Source of the DNA: Flavobacterium sp. SUN052
Lineage (GTDB): Bacteria > Bacteroidota > Bacteroidia > Flavobacteriales > Flavobacteriaceae
DNA length: 64,000 nt
Reading direction: 5' to 3'
Assembly (NCBI RefSeq): GCF_028867935.1
Contig: NZ_JAPQNS010000015.1
Location: forward strand, 124,001-188,000
Of this stretch, positions 42,973 through 53,600 are shown piece after piece (the first letter of the stretch is position 1; each line of letters starts with the position of its first letter). Made by a program: the position numbers and the translations under genes. Below the pieces are notes generated by a model. The model was not told the origin of the DNA, made no database searches, and worked only from the letters and a program-made list of their open reading frames with translations.

Positions 42973-44499
42973 TTACTCTTTCCACCGCCACTCATTCGCG
43001 ATCTGCAAGGGTGTTCGGAGCCCCTGATTGACCAGATAATCGCGGGTTTTGGTATCGTCGAGCCGACGGGTTGGAATATTCTCAGCGTCGGCGAGGGCAT
43101 ACAGAACCATAGCCGAATAACGAACAGTGTTCTGCATTTGGTCGCGGTTTGCCAGATTTATCCGGTCGCAGTTAGCGTGGTAGCAGTCGAGGACTTCTTT
43201 GGTAAGATGACCCATCATGCCCACTACCGGCACTCCTTCAATCATAAATGGTTGGTGATCGGAGTGTAGCCCGGCCTGATTGGCCACTTGATTCTGGAAC
43301 GTCGGTTCTACCTGCTGGATGGTCTCGCCTACGGTTTTGAAAAATGCCGTCATATCGTCGCGGCCAAAGGCGTTGATACCCGTGGGATCATTCGTCATGT
43401 CGAGGTTCATCATATACCGGACATTATCTAACTGACCGCGTTTTTTAAGGTCTTCGGCCATGGCTCGTGAGCCAAGCAGGCCTTGCTCCTCACCCATAAA
43501 CATTACAAATTCGACCGTCCGCTTGGGTTTCAGTTTCAGTTTGCGGAACGTCCGGGCAATATCGAGCACCGAAAAGGACCCGATACCATTGTCGATAGCT
43601 CCCGTGGCCAGGTCCCACGAATCCAGATGGCCGCCGATCACAACTTTTTCGTTCGGGAATTCACTTCCAGTGATAGAAGCAACCACATTACGAGCTCTGA
43701 TTTTACGACTTGTGTTGGTCATGTCGATCACGGCGTGGAGCTGGTCTTTGTGTTCTTCGGCCAGCCATTGCCGCAGCGAAACCCCACTTTCATACGCAAT
43801 GCAGACCGCCGGAATTGGAATGAGCTTACCCGTAACCGAAGCCGTACCCGTAAGCAGCACATTACCCGGCACCAGGTTCACCATAATCACACCGATTGCC
43901 CCATGCTGAATAGCTAAGGCCGTTTTCTCGGAACGATGCAGGTTCCGGGCCCCCTTGGCATTGCTCAAACCAATGTTGATAAGGGCAATTTTACCTTTGA
44001 TTTTGTCTTTTGCTGCGTTAAAATCACCTTCAAGCCCATTGCCCACATCAATGATTTCACCCCGCACGTGAGCATCCACTGGCGAGTGAGCCAGCGATAC
44101 TACTTTTATGTCGCGGAAATTGTCGCTTTTGTTAGGCACCACCGAAAGCGTCACCGTGTCGCGCATCCACGACTCTACTTCGAATGCTTCGTACCGAACA
44201 TCTTTGAAACCATACGACCGTAACAGGTCATAGGCGTATTGTTCGGCTCGTGCGCCGTTGTTGCTGCCCGTGAGTCGATGCCCGATCCGCTGGCTGGCAT
44301 CAGAAAGGGTTTCGTAAGCACGTCCGTTTTTTAGTACGTCCGCATTGATGCGGCTGAACACTTTTTCAACGGAAGGTCGAAGCCCTGTTGCTGACCGATT
44401 ACTGGTGGGTGGCCCCGCAACCAGTGGAGTGGAGAATGTGGTTGATCCGGCCAAAGCCAGAAAAAAAATGAAATGCCGAGGGTAGATTTTTCTGTGCAT
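42973..44499 (-). CDS. Secreted M28 family metallopeptidase
   Basis: A protein of about 508 residues with a signal peptide (MHRKIYPRHF... ending VAG). An ATG six codons upstream (44517) is the alternative start, but it lies only a few bases after the likely transcription start. The PA-type insert (residues 130-260) and the M28 zinc domain follow: GGHLDSWDLATGAIDNGIGS (first His and bridging Asp), MFMGEEQGLLGSRAMAEDL (catalytic Glu), NLDMTND and SDHQPF (last His). M28 enzymes are aminopeptidases or carboxypeptidases; this one resembles plasma glutamate carboxypeptidase. It probably acts in the periplasm or outside. Confidence 0.9.
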   Translation of the reverse strand: MHRKIYPRHFIFFLALAGSTTFSTPLVAGPPTSNRSATGLRPSVEKVFSRINADVLKNGRAYETLSDASQRIGHRLTGSNNGARAEQYAYDLLRSYGFKDVRYEAFEVESWMRDTVTLSVVPNKSDNFRDIKVVSLAHSPVDAHVRGEIIDVGNGLEGDFNAAKDKIKGKIALINIGLSNAKGARNLHRSEKTALAIQHGAIGVIMVNLVPGNVLLTGTASVTGKLIPIPAVCIAYESGVSLRQWLAEEHKDQLHAVIDMTNTSRKIRARNVVASITGSEFPNEKVVIGGHLDSWDLATGAIDNGIGSFSVLDIARTFRKLKLKPKRTVEFVMFMGEEQGLLGSRAMAEDLKKRGQLDNVRYMMNLDMTNDPTGINAFGRDDMTAFFKTVGETIQQVEPTFQNQVANQAGLHSDHQPFMIEGVPVVGMMGHLTKEVLDCYHANCDRINLANRDQMQNTVRYSAMVLYALADAENIPTRRLDDTKTRDYLVNQGLRTPLQIANEWRWKE

Positions 44500-44524
44500 A
44501 GACGACGTAAACGTCATTTTCCTC

Positions 44525-44556
44525 TAAAAATACAAAATTTGCGTCCTTTAACCAAA
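44525..44556 (-). promoter_or_regulatory. Promoter of the M28 peptidase gene
   Basis: On the minus strand TTTG (44556-44553), 20 bases, then TATTTTTA (44532-44525), one base off the TAnnTTTG consensus. The expected start near 44520 sits at the first ATG (44517) and 20 bases before the second (44499), which is why I prefer the second. Confidence 0.55.
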
Positions 44557-44611
44557 GACAAATACGCAACAGGAAACGTTTATAGCTAAAGTGTAAAAGT
44601 TTATTCTACGC

Positions 44612-45220
44612 ATGAAACAGAGCTTTAAAGCGCACCCATGGCACGGTATACCAGTGGGCAAACAGGCCCCGGAAATCGTTACGGCCTTCATTGAAATTGT
44701 ACCAACCGATACGGTTAAATACGAGATTGACAAAGACACAGGTTACCTTAAAATTGACCGACCTCAGCAATACTCTAACGTAATTCCAGCCCTGTACGGA
44801 TTTGTTCCCCAAACATACTGCGGAGATCGGATTGCTCAGTTAGCTTCTGAGAAAGCGGGAAAAACCGTTGAAAAAGGTGATGGTGACCCTGTCGATATTT
44901 GTGTACTGACGGAGCGCGAAATTACCCACGGCGACATCATTCTCCAAGCGATTCCCATCGGGGGATTCCGTCTTATCGACAAAGACGAGGCTGATGACAA
45001 AATTATAGCGGTGCTGAAAGGTGATGCCATGTTTGGCCATTTCACTGAATTGGCTGACCTGCCCGTAGCCGTAATGAAGCGTTTGCAACATTACTTCTTG
45101 ACATACAAGAACTTACCTGGCGAGAAAGCCCATACCGAGATCACAAATGTGTATGGTCGCGACGAAGCTCACGAAGTAATCCAGACCTCGATGCTCGATT
45201 ACGCAGAGTTGAGTCTTTAG
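44612..45220 (+). CDS. ppa: Inorganic pyrophosphatase, family I
   Basis: A 202-residue soluble pyrophosphatase that hydrolyses PPi to phosphate and pulls biosynthetic reactions forward. The family I signature is intact: GDGDPVDICVL at residues 89-99 with three metal-binding aspartates, preceded by KYEIDKDTGYLKIDR and YGFVPQTYCG. The following IPIGGFRLIDKDEADDKIIAV and the late HYFLTYKN also fit. It is monocistronic, divergent from the peptidase gene, and ends before a hairpin terminator. Confidence 0.96.
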   Translation: MKQSFKAHPWHGIPVGKQAPEIVTAFIEIVPTDTVKYEIDKDTGYLKIDRPQQYSNVIPALYGFVPQTYCGDRIAQLASEKAGKTVEKGDGDPVDICVLTEREITHGDIILQAIPIGGFRLIDKDEADDKIIAVLKGDAMFGHFTELADLPVAVMKRLQHYFLTYKNLPGEKAHTEITNVYGRDEAHEVIQTSMLDYAELSL

Positions 45221-45243
45221 CACCAATATGTTATTTTTTTATG

Positions 45244-45278
45244 GAAGGGCACTCAGAGCAAACCTCGGGGTGCCCTTC
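45244..45278. terminator. Hairpin after the pyrophosphatase gene
   Basis: A 9-bp inverted repeat GAAGGGCAC/GTGCCCTTC (45244-45252 with 45270-45278) with a 17-base loop, 24 bases after the pyrophosphatase stop. T residues after the stem are few (GTGTTTATG), but position and symmetry fit a terminator. Confidence 0.65.
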
Positions 45279-45313
45279 GTGTTTATGATTTAGAACCACT
45301 TAATAAATCCATC

Positions 45314-46303
45314 ATGATTACCCGTATTTTAGGCAACACTGGCCAATCTATTTCTGCCCTCGGCCTTGGCTGCATGGGCATGACCGATTTCTACGGCCAA
45401 CGCAACGACGAAGAGTCCATGGCAACGATCCATGCAGCCCTCGACGCTGGCCTCAATTTTCTGGACACCGCCGATATGTATGGCCCCTACACCAACGAAG
45501 AACTCGTGGGCCAGGCCATCCGCGACCGGCGCGATTCGGTGGTATTAGCTACCAAATTTGGCATAGTCCGCGACCCAAATGATCCCACCAAACGCAGCAT
45601 CAACGGGCGCCCCGAATACGTACGCCAGGCATGCGAGGGAAGTTTGAAACGCTTAGGGGTAGACGTAATTGATCTGTATTATCAGCATCGCGTTGACCCA
45701 AATACGCCCATTGAGGAAACCGTGGGCGAAATGAGCCGTCTGGTTGACGAAGGCAAAATCAGGTTTATTGGTTTGTCGGAAGCGGGAGCCGATACTATTC
45801 GACGGGCCAACGCCGTACACCCAGTAGCCGCTGTGCAATCAGAATACTCGCTTTGGAGCCGCGACATTGAGGACGAAGTTATTCCTGCCGTGCGCGAACT
45901 GGGCATTACATTAGTGGCCTACAGCCCCCTGGGGCGTGGTTTTCTGACGGGTCAGATCAAACGCTTTGAGGATTTAGCGGCCGATGATTACCGCCGTCAT
46001 TCTCCCCGGTTTCAGGGCGAGAATTTCCAGAAGAACCTCGACGTAGTTCAGCAATTAGAAGCCTTAGCCACCCGCAAAGGGGCCACCGCATCGCAATTGG
46101 CGCTGGCCTGGTTGCTGGCTCAGGGCGATGAGATTGTTCCTATTGTTGGCACCAAACGCCGGACTTACTTGACAGAAAATTTGGGAGCTCTGGGCCTGAA
46201 CCTTACTCCTGGTGATCTGGCCGAAATTGAGGCTGTTTCCCCCAAAGGAGCGGTGGCCGGAAATCGTTATCCAGAGGCTATGATGAGGCTGATTAACGCA
46301 TAA
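45314..46303 (+). CDS. Aldo/keto reductase
   Basis: A 329-residue (beta/alpha)8 NADPH-dependent reductase of the YakC/AKR13-like group. The catalytic tetrad is present: D51, Y56 ([11 protein letters not shown]), K81 (LATKFG) and H125 (LYYQHRVD). The cofactor-binding end [16 protein letters not shown] is typical. It starts IXRxLGxTG as in relatives. Substrate is unknown; general carbonyl detoxification is likely. It stands between two terminator-like regions and is not part of an evident operon. Confidence 0.94.
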   Translation: MITRILGNTGQSISALGLGCMGMTDFYGQRNDEESMATIHAALDAGLNFLDTADMYGPYTNEELVGQAIRDRRDSVVLATKFGIVRDPNDPTKRSINGRPEYVRQACEGSLKRLGVDVIDLYYQHRVDPNTPIEETVGEMSRLVDEGKIRFIGLSEAGADTIRRANAVHPVAAVQSEYSLWSRDIEDEVIPAVRELGITLVAYSPLGRGFLTGQIKRFEDLAADDYRRHSPRFQGENFQKNLDVVQQLEALATRKGATASQLALAWLLAQGDEIVPIVGTKRRTYLTENLGALGLNLTPGDLAEIEAVSPKGAVAGNRYPEAMMRLINA

Positions 46304-46347
46304 TTCATAAAAAGTGCTACATTTCAGCGAGTTAAAAACGCCCGCTC

Positions 46348-46911
46348 ATGTATCAGCTATATACTATTACAGTCCTGATGAGCTTTATTAGCTTGTCAGG
46401 CTGTTACCAAAACCAATCTAAAGACCAAACTTCTTCGCCAGTTGCAGCCGCTACTGTGCCCATTGTACAGGCATCTTCTTTGAGTAAGCCGGTTGCCGAA
46501 ACGCCGGAGGCTGTTGTACAGGCCCTATATAAAGCACATAACGACAAGAAAAGTCCCTTCTTTCAGGCCAAAGATCGAGCCCTTGTTAACAAGTTTTTTG
46601 TGGAGGAAATGGCAGACCTGATTTGGGATGACGCCGTGATTGTTGCCAAAACCGGCGAAATCGCCTTTATGGAGGCCGATCCGCTTTACAATGCGCAGGA
46701 TATGGACATTCAGGATTTTGTTATTCATCCTGCTGAAATCAGCGACGATCAGGCTGAAGTACTGGTGACGTTTACCAACTTCGGCGAGAAACAGGAGTTT
46801 ACGTTTTTGCTGGACAAAGAAAATGGAACCTGGCTCATCAGCGACATTTTCTACGGCGATGGCAGTCAGTTGTTCCAACTACTCAGCGGCCGTGCTGAAG
46901 AGACGCCATAG
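46348..46911 (+). CDS. DUF3828-like lipoprotein
   Basis: A 187-residue lipoprotein: the signal MYQLYTITVLMSFISLSGC ends at the lipidated Cys (residue 19). After a low-complexity linker comes a compact domain with VVQALYKAHNDKKSPFFQAKD, FVEEMADLIWDDAVI and a late TWLISDIFYGDGSQL, which resembles DUF3828. The role is unknown. The stop codon abuts the stop of the convergent MoaB-like gene with no spacer and no terminator. Confidence 0.72.
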   Translation: MYQLYTITVLMSFISLSGCYQNQSKDQTSSPVAAATVPIVQASSLSKPVAETPEAVVQALYKAHNDKKSPFFQAKDRALVNKFFVEEMADLIWDDAVIVAKTGEIAFMEADPLYNAQDMDIQDFVIHPAEISDDQAEVLVTFTNFGEKQEFTFLLDKENGTWLISDIFYGDGSQLFQLLSGRAEETP

Positions 46912-47388
46912 TTATACCACTTTCCCTCCCGCTAGCCGTATGGCATTAGGAATGGCGGGAAACAACAATGGGAAACCCGTCTGAATAGCGTCAAGAGAGT
47001 CAGGCAGATTTACGATCAGGGTTTGGTTGCGCAAACCAGCTGTATTACGCCAGAGTGTCGCAGCAGGGTTAGTGGGCAAAGCCGTTTGGCGCAGTATCGT
47101 GCCGAAACCGGGAAACAGTTTATTGCAAATGGCCTGTGTTGCATCGGGAGCATGTCCCATGGGCCCAATTCCACCAATTGTTACTAGTAGCGAAACCTGG
47201 TCTTCGTCAGCGAGCTGGGTTAGGATTTGTTCCAGTGCCTCCTGTTTATGCGCTACCTTATGAATCGTCAGCGGGTCAGCATTGGGTAATTGTTCGGCTA
47301 CTATGCGACTAACGGTTTCGAGAATACCGGCACCATCCGGCACTTCGTCGGGGTTGTACAAAATGGCACTTCGAAAAACCGGATTCAT
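46912..47388 (-). CDS. MoaB/MogA-like molybdopterin-binding domain protein
   Basis: A 158-residue protein with the MoCF/MoaB fold: EQILTQLADEDQVSLLVTIGG, then GPMGHAPDATQAI (in place of the usual TGxxxRDxTPEA), FPGFGTILRQ, a stretch with ATLWRNTAGLRNQTLIVNLP and a late IPNAIRLAGG. True MoaB/MogA proteins adenylate molybdopterin. The altered GTG/D-T motif leaves catalytic ability open. It lies seven bases after the TrpD2-like gene, so both are co-transcribed. No other molybdenum cofactor genes are in the window. Confidence 0.75.
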   Translation of the reverse strand: MNPVFRSAILYNPDEVPDGAGILETVSRIVAEQLPNADPLTIHKVAHKQEALEQILTQLADEDQVSLLVTIGGIGPMGHAPDATQAICNKLFPGFGTILRQTALPTNPAATLWRNTAGLRNQTLIVNLPDSLDAIQTGFPLLFPAIPNAIRLAGGKVV

Positions 47389-47395
47389 AAGCAGT

Positions 47396-48673
47396 TTATA
47401 GTTTTATCTGGCCCTCAATCCATTCCATACCACGATCCAGGAGCGCAAAAGCATAGCGGACCCTATTATCGAACACCTCGTCGTCAGTTACTTTTTGAGC
47501 CATGAATTTGCGGATCAGGGCGGCATTGTCAGCGGCTGTCGGATCGATTACGTCTGAGTCATTATCGGTGCGAAACGAAGCGAAATCAGGCCGATCGGCA
47601 TCAAAATTCTGAAAAAACAAATGTCCCTTCTCCGTTCTAACCGCGCACAAAACACCACTCGCCCGGCTGGTAGCGGGAGCTAATGAGCCCTCCAGACCAC
47701 GTTTCAGCACAATAACAGCATCGAAACCGGCCAACAGAGCCAGTTCAGCCATTTTCATCTGGTACGTGATATGAAATACCGACGTAACCAGTACGCGTGC
47801 TCCGCAGGGATTCAGTACTTTTTCGAGCGTTGCCAGAAATGGCCGCTTCAGCAGAACCTGCCTCCTGTCGACCCACTTGTTCAGCGCGGGGGAGAGTGCT
47901 TTCTGATCCAGTACCCAACCATACGGCATAAGCGGTTCGGTCAGTTCGTGGCGACCCTGCATAAACTGGCAACCGAGGTACATGTATAGATCATGGGCAT
48001 TGAGCGTGAACTTCGGCCCACCCGATCGCCCCACCATCGACAGCGCTCCATAGTTTCGTCGTTGAAACCAGTTGGCCAGCAGCGGGGTGATCAAATAACT
48101 ATGCTCGACACCATCGAACGGTTCAGCCAGTTGCACCAGCGGACGGTCGCTCTGAGTGGTATTTAGCCGAAAACCCGGCGTGAACGTCCGTTCGGTGGCC
48201 CGCATCAACCCCTGGTATTCGTCGTTGGTTTCGTGGCGCACGCGCATAATGCTGGCCGCCAGCCCCCGAAACGTTTCGCAAGTGCCCATGCCGAACAGGT
48301 AATCACCCAATCGCTCAGCTTCACTTATCGACAGATTGTGCCCGCGCACCAGTTTAGTAGCCAACGGCAACAAGCCCGGGTCCAGATCAGGGCAGAGTTT
48401 ATTGATCAGAAATGTGGGATGGGCAAAAGCCCCTTTTCCAATCGTATCCTCCAGACTATATTCGTCGGGCGTAGGTCCTTTTGCTAACAAAGCTCCCACA
48501 AACGCTCCCCGTTGAAGCGGATGCGAAGTAGGATCAAGTAGTGCTTGCCGACATTCGGCCAGTAAATCAGGTGGCAGTGGCTTACTGCCATATTTTCCAA
48601 TACCGATATGTTTTATACCCCGACCCAGAATGGTCTGGCTGGGAAGGGCAGAAGGTAAGTCAAGGGATGTCAC
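47396..48673 (-). CDS. Anthranilate phosphoribosyltransferase-like (TrpD2/YbiB-like) protein
   Basis: A 425-residue protein with a helical N-terminal domain (residues 30-120; RQALLDPTSHPLQRGAFVGALLAKG) and a nucleoside-phosphorylase-type C-terminal domain (glycosyltransferase family 3 fold). The phosphoribosyl-binding features GRSGGPKFTLNAHDLYMYLG and KMAELALLAGFDAVIVLKRGLEGSL are visible, but the TrpD GTGGD motif is not. TrpD2 proteins bind nucleic acid rather than making tryptophan. In cyanobacteria a similar gene is found near nitrate-reductase genes; here the pairing with a MoaB-like gene hints at a molybdenum or nitrate link, which is inference. Confidence 0.72.
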   Translation of the reverse strand: MTSLDLPSALPSQTILGRGIKHIGIGKYGSKPLPPDLLAECRQALLDPTSHPLQRGAFVGALLAKGPTPDEYSLEDTIGKGAFAHPTFLINKLCPDLDPGLLPLATKLVRGHNLSISEAERLGDYLFGMGTCETFRGLAASIMRVRHETNDEYQGLMRATERTFTPGFRLNTTQSDRPLVQLAEPFDGVEHSYLITPLLANWFQRRNYGALSMVGRSGGPKFTLNAHDLYMYLGCQFMQGRHELTEPLMPYGWVLDQKALSPALNKWVDRRQVLLKRPFLATLEKVLNPCGARVLVTSVFHITYQMKMAELALLAGFDAVIVLKRGLEGSLAPATSRASGVLCAVRTEKGHLFFQNFDADRPDFASFRTDNDSDVIDPTAADNAALIRKFMAQKVTDDEVFDNRVRYAFALLDRGMEWIEGQIKL

Positions 48674-49072
48674 AGATAATGCTGCTTAAATGAGGCTGGA
48701 GACTCTACTACAGAACATACGTTTCAAGTGCTATCTTTAACGTATTGCAATTTATCATTAAATCAAAATTTACTTCTGATATTTTTCAAATTTAACAATT
48801 TATTATTGGTAAATCTGACAATTCACCTGCTTTTCAACTGAACTACGTTACCAAAGAATTTCCCATTTCACACTTTCTTTTTAAAGTGCAACATAGTGGC
48901 GAAATACTTTTATTTACCATAAAACCTCTATCTAGCGGTACATAAATAAAGTTAACCCTATCGGCGTAATCTGTGGGCTTAAATCATAAGAGACCGAAGC
49001 TAGTGCCAATCCTAGAAATCCATACCTTTGAAGCCGGTCAATCTGATTGCGTTGATTGTACAACACTACACA
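48674..49072. other. 399-bp AT-rich divergent spacer
   Basis: No gene or RNA was recognised. The stretch is notably AT-rich (48740-48960) and holds the promoter box at 49023-49030 for the second aldo/keto reductase gene. The minus-strand promoter for the TrpD2-like gene was not pinned down. Confidence 0.5.
49023..49030 (+). promoter_or_regulatory. -7 promoter element for the aldo/keto reductase-RidA pair
   Basis: TACCTTTG matches TAnnTTTG exactly and is identical to the dnaX box. Transcription would begin near 49034, giving a leader of about 39 bases to the ATG at 49073. It rules out the earlier in-frame ATG at 49028, which lies inside the box. No clear -33 element. Confidence 0.5.
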
Positions 49073-50080
49073 ATGACTTTATCGCATTCTATGAAGTATA
49101 GACCCTTTGGGAAAACCGACTTAACGGTTAGTGAGATTGGATTTGGCGCCTGGGCCATTGGTGGTCCTGCCGAGGTGGGTGGTATTCCAATTGGTTGGGG
49201 TGACGCCGACGATGCTACTTCTGTACAGGCTCTGCACTATGCTTTCGATCAGGGGATTACGTTATACGACACCGCCGATTTTTATGGTCTGGGCCACTCC
49301 GAAACGCTCATTGGCCGCGTGTTTGGTAACCGATCCGATGTGGTCATTGCGACCAAGGTTGGCCAAAAACAACAGGACGGGAAAATTGCGATCAACTACA
49401 GCAAACAACATATACTGAATGCCTGCGATGAAAGCTTACGTCGGCTCAAACGCGACAGCATCGACTTTTACCAGTTACATGTAGCCAAAGTGGCTCATCT
49501 TCAGGAGGGCGAATGCCTAGATGCCCTAAACCTGTTGCAACAAGCGGGCAAAATACGCTATTGGGGTATTTCGGTGAATACGTTCGCCCCCGAGCCAGAA
49601 GCCAACTTCTTTCTGGATAATCAATTAGGGTCAGGTTTTCAGGTTGTTTTTAACATACTGAATCAACACATTCGCCCTTATCTGGAGCCGATGCACAGCC
49701 AGGGATACGGTATTATTGCCCGGATGCCCCTTCAGTTTGGGCTGCTGGCCAATAAGTTTTCAGCTACAACCACGTTTCCTCCAACCGATCACCGCCATTT
49801 CCGATTCACCCCAACCATTATTGAAGAGGCCAATGCTGCGCTAGAACCTGTTTGGGCACTTTGTGAGCATTACGAAGTAAGCCCGGCGGAGTTGAGTTTG
49901 AGTTACATTTTGAGTCATCCCGAAATTTCGACCGTAATTCCGGGCATCCGAACGCCCGCCCAGGTCGACCAAAACACCCGGCGCATTGTACGGCTTACGG
50001 ACGCTGACCGGGATTTTATCACCAGTTTATACGAATCGCAATTTAAGCCGCTGGTCGAGCTGATGCGCAAACAAGGTTAA
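49073..50080 (+). CDS. Aldo/keto reductase (second)
   Basis: A 335-residue NADPH-dependent reductase; an ATG six codons further on (49091, MKYRPFGKT) is equally possible because relatives begin there. The tetrad is D66, Y71 (TLYDTADFYG), K95 (VIATKVG) and H136 (DFYQLHVAK). The end HPEISTVIPGIRTPAQVDQN is typical of the group that includes L-fucose and D-threo-aldose dehydrogenases. It is followed 11 bases later by a RidA gene, so the two are co-expressed. Confidence 0.93.
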   Translation: MTLSHSMKYRPFGKTDLTVSEIGFGAWAIGGPAEVGGIPIGWGDADDATSVQALHYAFDQGITLYDTADFYGLGHSETLIGRVFGNRSDVVIATKVGQKQQDGKIAINYSKQHILNACDESLRRLKRDSIDFYQLHVAKVAHLQEGECLDALNLLQQAGKIRYWGISVNTFAPEPEANFFLDNQLGSGFQVVFNILNQHIRPYLEPMHSQGYGIIARMPLQFGLLANKFSATTTFPPTDHRHFRFTPTIIEEANAALEPVWALCEHYEVSPAELSLSYILSHPEISTVIPGIRTPAQVDQNTRRIVRLTDADRDFITSLYESQFKPLVELMRKQG

Positions 50081-50091
50081 CAGTGCCTACC

Positions 50092-50478
50092 ATGAAACGA
50101 CAAAACATACTATCAGGCTCCCCCTGGGAAGACAAAATGGGCTACTGCCGGGCCGTCCGAATCGGCAACATCATCGAAGTATCCGGTACAGTAGCTATTG
50201 TTGATGGCGAAACCGTCAAGAAAGACGATATATATGCCCAGACTCACAACATTCTGACTCGTATCGCCGATGTGCTGGCTAACGCGGGGGCTTCTATGAG
50301 CGACGTTGTACGAACTCGCATGTTTACAACTGATGTCAGCCGCTGGGAAGAAATTGCCAAAGCACATGGGGCTTTTTTTGGTGACATTAAACCGACAACG
50401 GGCATTTATCAGGTAAGCGCCCTTATTGCCCCCGAGTATCTGATCGAGATCGAATTTACAGCAGTATTAAGTGAGTAG
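50092..50478 (+). CDS. RidA family protein (reactive enamine/imine deaminase)
   Basis: A 128-residue protein of the RidA/YjgF/YER057c/UK114 family, starting at the ATG 50092 (an in-frame GTG three codons upstream is less likely). Visible motifs are CRAVRIGNIIEVSGTVAIV, the HNILTRIADVLANAGASMSD helix, and the catalytic Arg in VVRTRMFTTD, ending AEYLIEIEF-like (APEYLIEIEFTAVL). RidA hydrolyses enamine and imine intermediates such as 2-aminoacrylate. It is coupled to the reductase gene and probably helps it clear reactive compounds. Confidence 0.93.
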   Translation: MKRQNILSGSPWEDKMGYCRAVRIGNIIEVSGTVAIVDGETVKKDDIYAQTHNILTRIADVLANAGASMSDVVRTRMFTTDVSRWEEIAKAHGAFFGDIKPTTGIYQVSALIAPEYLIEIEFTAVLSE

Positions 50479-50601
50479 AATGCCGATTTACATGTCAGAA
50501 AAGTAAGTTTTGATCAAATGGGCGTCGGGGATATAGGCAAAACGTGAATTTTTGTAGTCGATTTACGTTACCTACTTACGTTCCAAACTTTCGAGCAACC
50601 T

Positions 50602-53600
50602 ATGGCCGAACGCATTAGTTACGGCAAAACCTGGTGGGGCCAGCAGTGGCTCAACGCCCTTACCAGCATTGATGAAGCCAACCGATTGCCGCGCGGCAAA
50701 ACCTACGCCAACAAAGGGGCGGTTCAGGGATTGAAAATTGACGGTAATCAGATCAGTGCACAGGTCAAAGGGTCGAAGCCCCGGCCCTACAAAATAAAGC
50801 TGTTGGTGCCGCTCTTTACCGATCAGGAAAAGAAGTGGTTACTTACCGAAATTCAGGACAACCCGGCCATTCTGGCGCAACTCCTGAATCGGCAGCTCCC
50901 TCAGGAACTGGTTGATTTTGCCCAGACACGGGGCATTAAGCTGTTTCCGCGCACCTTCGATGACCTAGGCATGGGGTGCTCCTGCCCCGACTATGCCGTG
51001 CCCTGCAAGCACCTTGCGGCCGTGGTGTATGTAATTGCCAACGAGATTGACCGAAACCCGTTTCTGGTGTTTCAGTTTAAGGGCCTCGACATTCTGGAGG
51101 AGCTGAAAAGTACGCAGTCCGAAATAATGAGCGGGGGTATGGAAACGGTGCTGTCCTTTAAAGACCTCGGCACCGACGATCTGCCCGACGATGAAGACTG
51201 GAAACCCGACGAAGAATCCCGTACTAAACTCGACTTTGCCACCATCCCGCTGCTCGCCGATCAGCTTCTCGATCTGCTCCAGCCCAACACAACGTTCACG
51301 AAAAGCGATTTTCTGAAATCGCTCGGCAAAGCGTATTCGTTGTTTAGTAAGCCGTTGGATGCCAGGCCGCTCAAGCGGGCGGGCTATGCAAACGGGCGGG
51401 TTGCCAAGCCTGTTACACTCGAAAAAATCAGTACACCCGACCCCAGCGATAGCATTGAGTTGCAACTGGACGAAATAATGGATGTCAAGAAAATTGGCAT
51501 CTTCAGTGAACATGGCGACCAGCGCTCCCTTCCCGATTTTACGCTGAATGACTTGACTACCTGGCTCGATACGCTCACAGAGGCCGATTTTGCCGAAATG
51601 AGCGACTCGGTTCGGGCCATGTATTTGGCTAATCAGTTTTCAATGGCTATGCTCCGGCGCGGGGCTGTAGTACCACAACTTCTTCGTGTGGGGGCCACCG
51701 AAGAGCATTACCGGGTCCGGTGGATGCCTGCAACGCTCAACGAAGCCGTTCGTCAGCAGACTGATTTGCTGGCTGCTCAACTGCCGCCCTTGTTGCTCAC
51801 CGTGCGCTGGCAAAAAGAATGGCTTGCCCTTCCGGGTCGCGAGCAGGTACTGACACTCTGCTCGCTGCTGATGCGTCCAACCATTCATGATTCGACCATT
51901 GAACTCTGGGAACGTTGGCCGCTCGAAGATGCAGATCGACTCTTTTTTGGCGTAGAAACAGTGCGGTTCGAAGGATTTGGCAAGCGCGAAATGCCCCTGG
52001 CTATGCAGCTCTGGCTCAACGATTTTTTCCTGAGTCACAAGCGGTTCGTGCCGATTCTGGCCGTCGAAGACTCTGAACTAAGCACTGAGTTTCGTGTTAG
52101 TCTGCTGATTCGGGATAACGAGGCCATAAACCGAAACGTCGGACCGGCAACACCACCAGCAGAACCGCCAAAAAAAACGGCTCGTACAACAAAGAAAACG
52201 ACCTCTGCCGAAGCTCCGCCGTTCCCCGCCGGGACCCGACCCTCGGTTGCGCCACCTATTCCCTTGCCCGATATCCTGCACGAAAAGCAATATGCAGGAA
52301 TGCGCATGGCCGTTTTGCAGGACTTGCTGGTACTCTCGCGGCACTTTCCCGATCTGGCCCAGCTTACCAAAACCGACGGCCCTGCGGCTTTATATTACAA
52401 ACCCGACGATTTTGTAAAGGTGCTGCTCGAAACGCTGCCTCGTATGCAGCTGCTGGGCATTGCGCTTCTGCTACCCAAATCGCTCCGGCATTGGGTAAAA
52501 CCGTCGGCCGGTGGACGGCTTCGGACCAAATCGAAAGGCACGGCTTCGGGCTCAACCTCATTTATGCGCCTGGACGACATGCTCACCTTCGACTGGCAGG
52601 TGGCCCTTGGCGACGAAATGGTGAACCTGAAGGAGTTCCAGAAGCTGGTGAACAACTCAACGGGGCTGGTCAAGATCAAGGATCAGTACGTACTAATCGA
52701 CCCGAACGACCTCACAAAGCTTTACAAACAACTCGAAAACCCACCGGAGTTAACGGGCACCGATTTACTCCGAGCGGCTCTCTCGGAAGAGTACAAAGGA
52801 GGACGATTGGGTATTTCAGAAGATGTTCGGGAAATTATTAAGCAGTTCACCGACACCCAAAATCAGGCGTTGCCTGAGCGGCTCAAAGCTAGCTTGCGTC
52901 CTTATCAGCAACGCGGTTACGACTGGCTTATTAAGAACACGGCCTTGGGTATGGGTAGCCTGCTGGCCGACGATATGGGTTTGGGTAAAACCCTGCAAGT
53001 GATTGCGTTACTGCTCAAATTCAAGCAGGAAGGCCGGTTCAAAAAACAGAAAGCCCTGGTGGTGCTGCCCACAACGCTCATTACCAACTGGCAAAAAGAA
53101 ATTGCCCGGTTTGCGCCCGATTTGCGCCCTCATGTGTATCATGGCTCCAACCGAAAGCTACCCGAAGGTAAACAGGAAAACGAGTATGACCTGCTGCTGA
53201 CAACCTACGGCGTGGTACGCTCGGACCTCGAAAAGCTTAAGAAAACAACCTGGTCGCTGGTCATCATCGACGAAGCACAGAACATAAAAAATGCGGATAC
53301 GGAGCAGACAAAGGCGGTTAAAGCCCTGAAAGCGCCCATCCGTATCGCCCTCAGTGGAACGCCCGTGGAGAATAGGCTGTCGGAATTCTGGAGCATTATG
53401 GACTTTGTGAACAAAGGCTATCTGGGCGGTATAAGCAAGTTTAATGAGGAGTTTGGTAAGCCCATTCAACAGGAGCGCGACCGCCAGAAACTCGATCAGT
53501 TCCGACGTGTAACAAGCCCATTTTTGCTCCGGCGCGTTAAAACCGACAAGACCATTATCAGCGATCTGCCCGACAAGATTGAGAACAACCAGTTTTGTGC

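Noticed and set aside
42690..43100. 136-residue version of the DUF433 protein
   Set aside because: The first 59 residues would be antisense to nothing sensible and overlap the peptidase end; the DUF433 domain begins at the internal ATG 42923.
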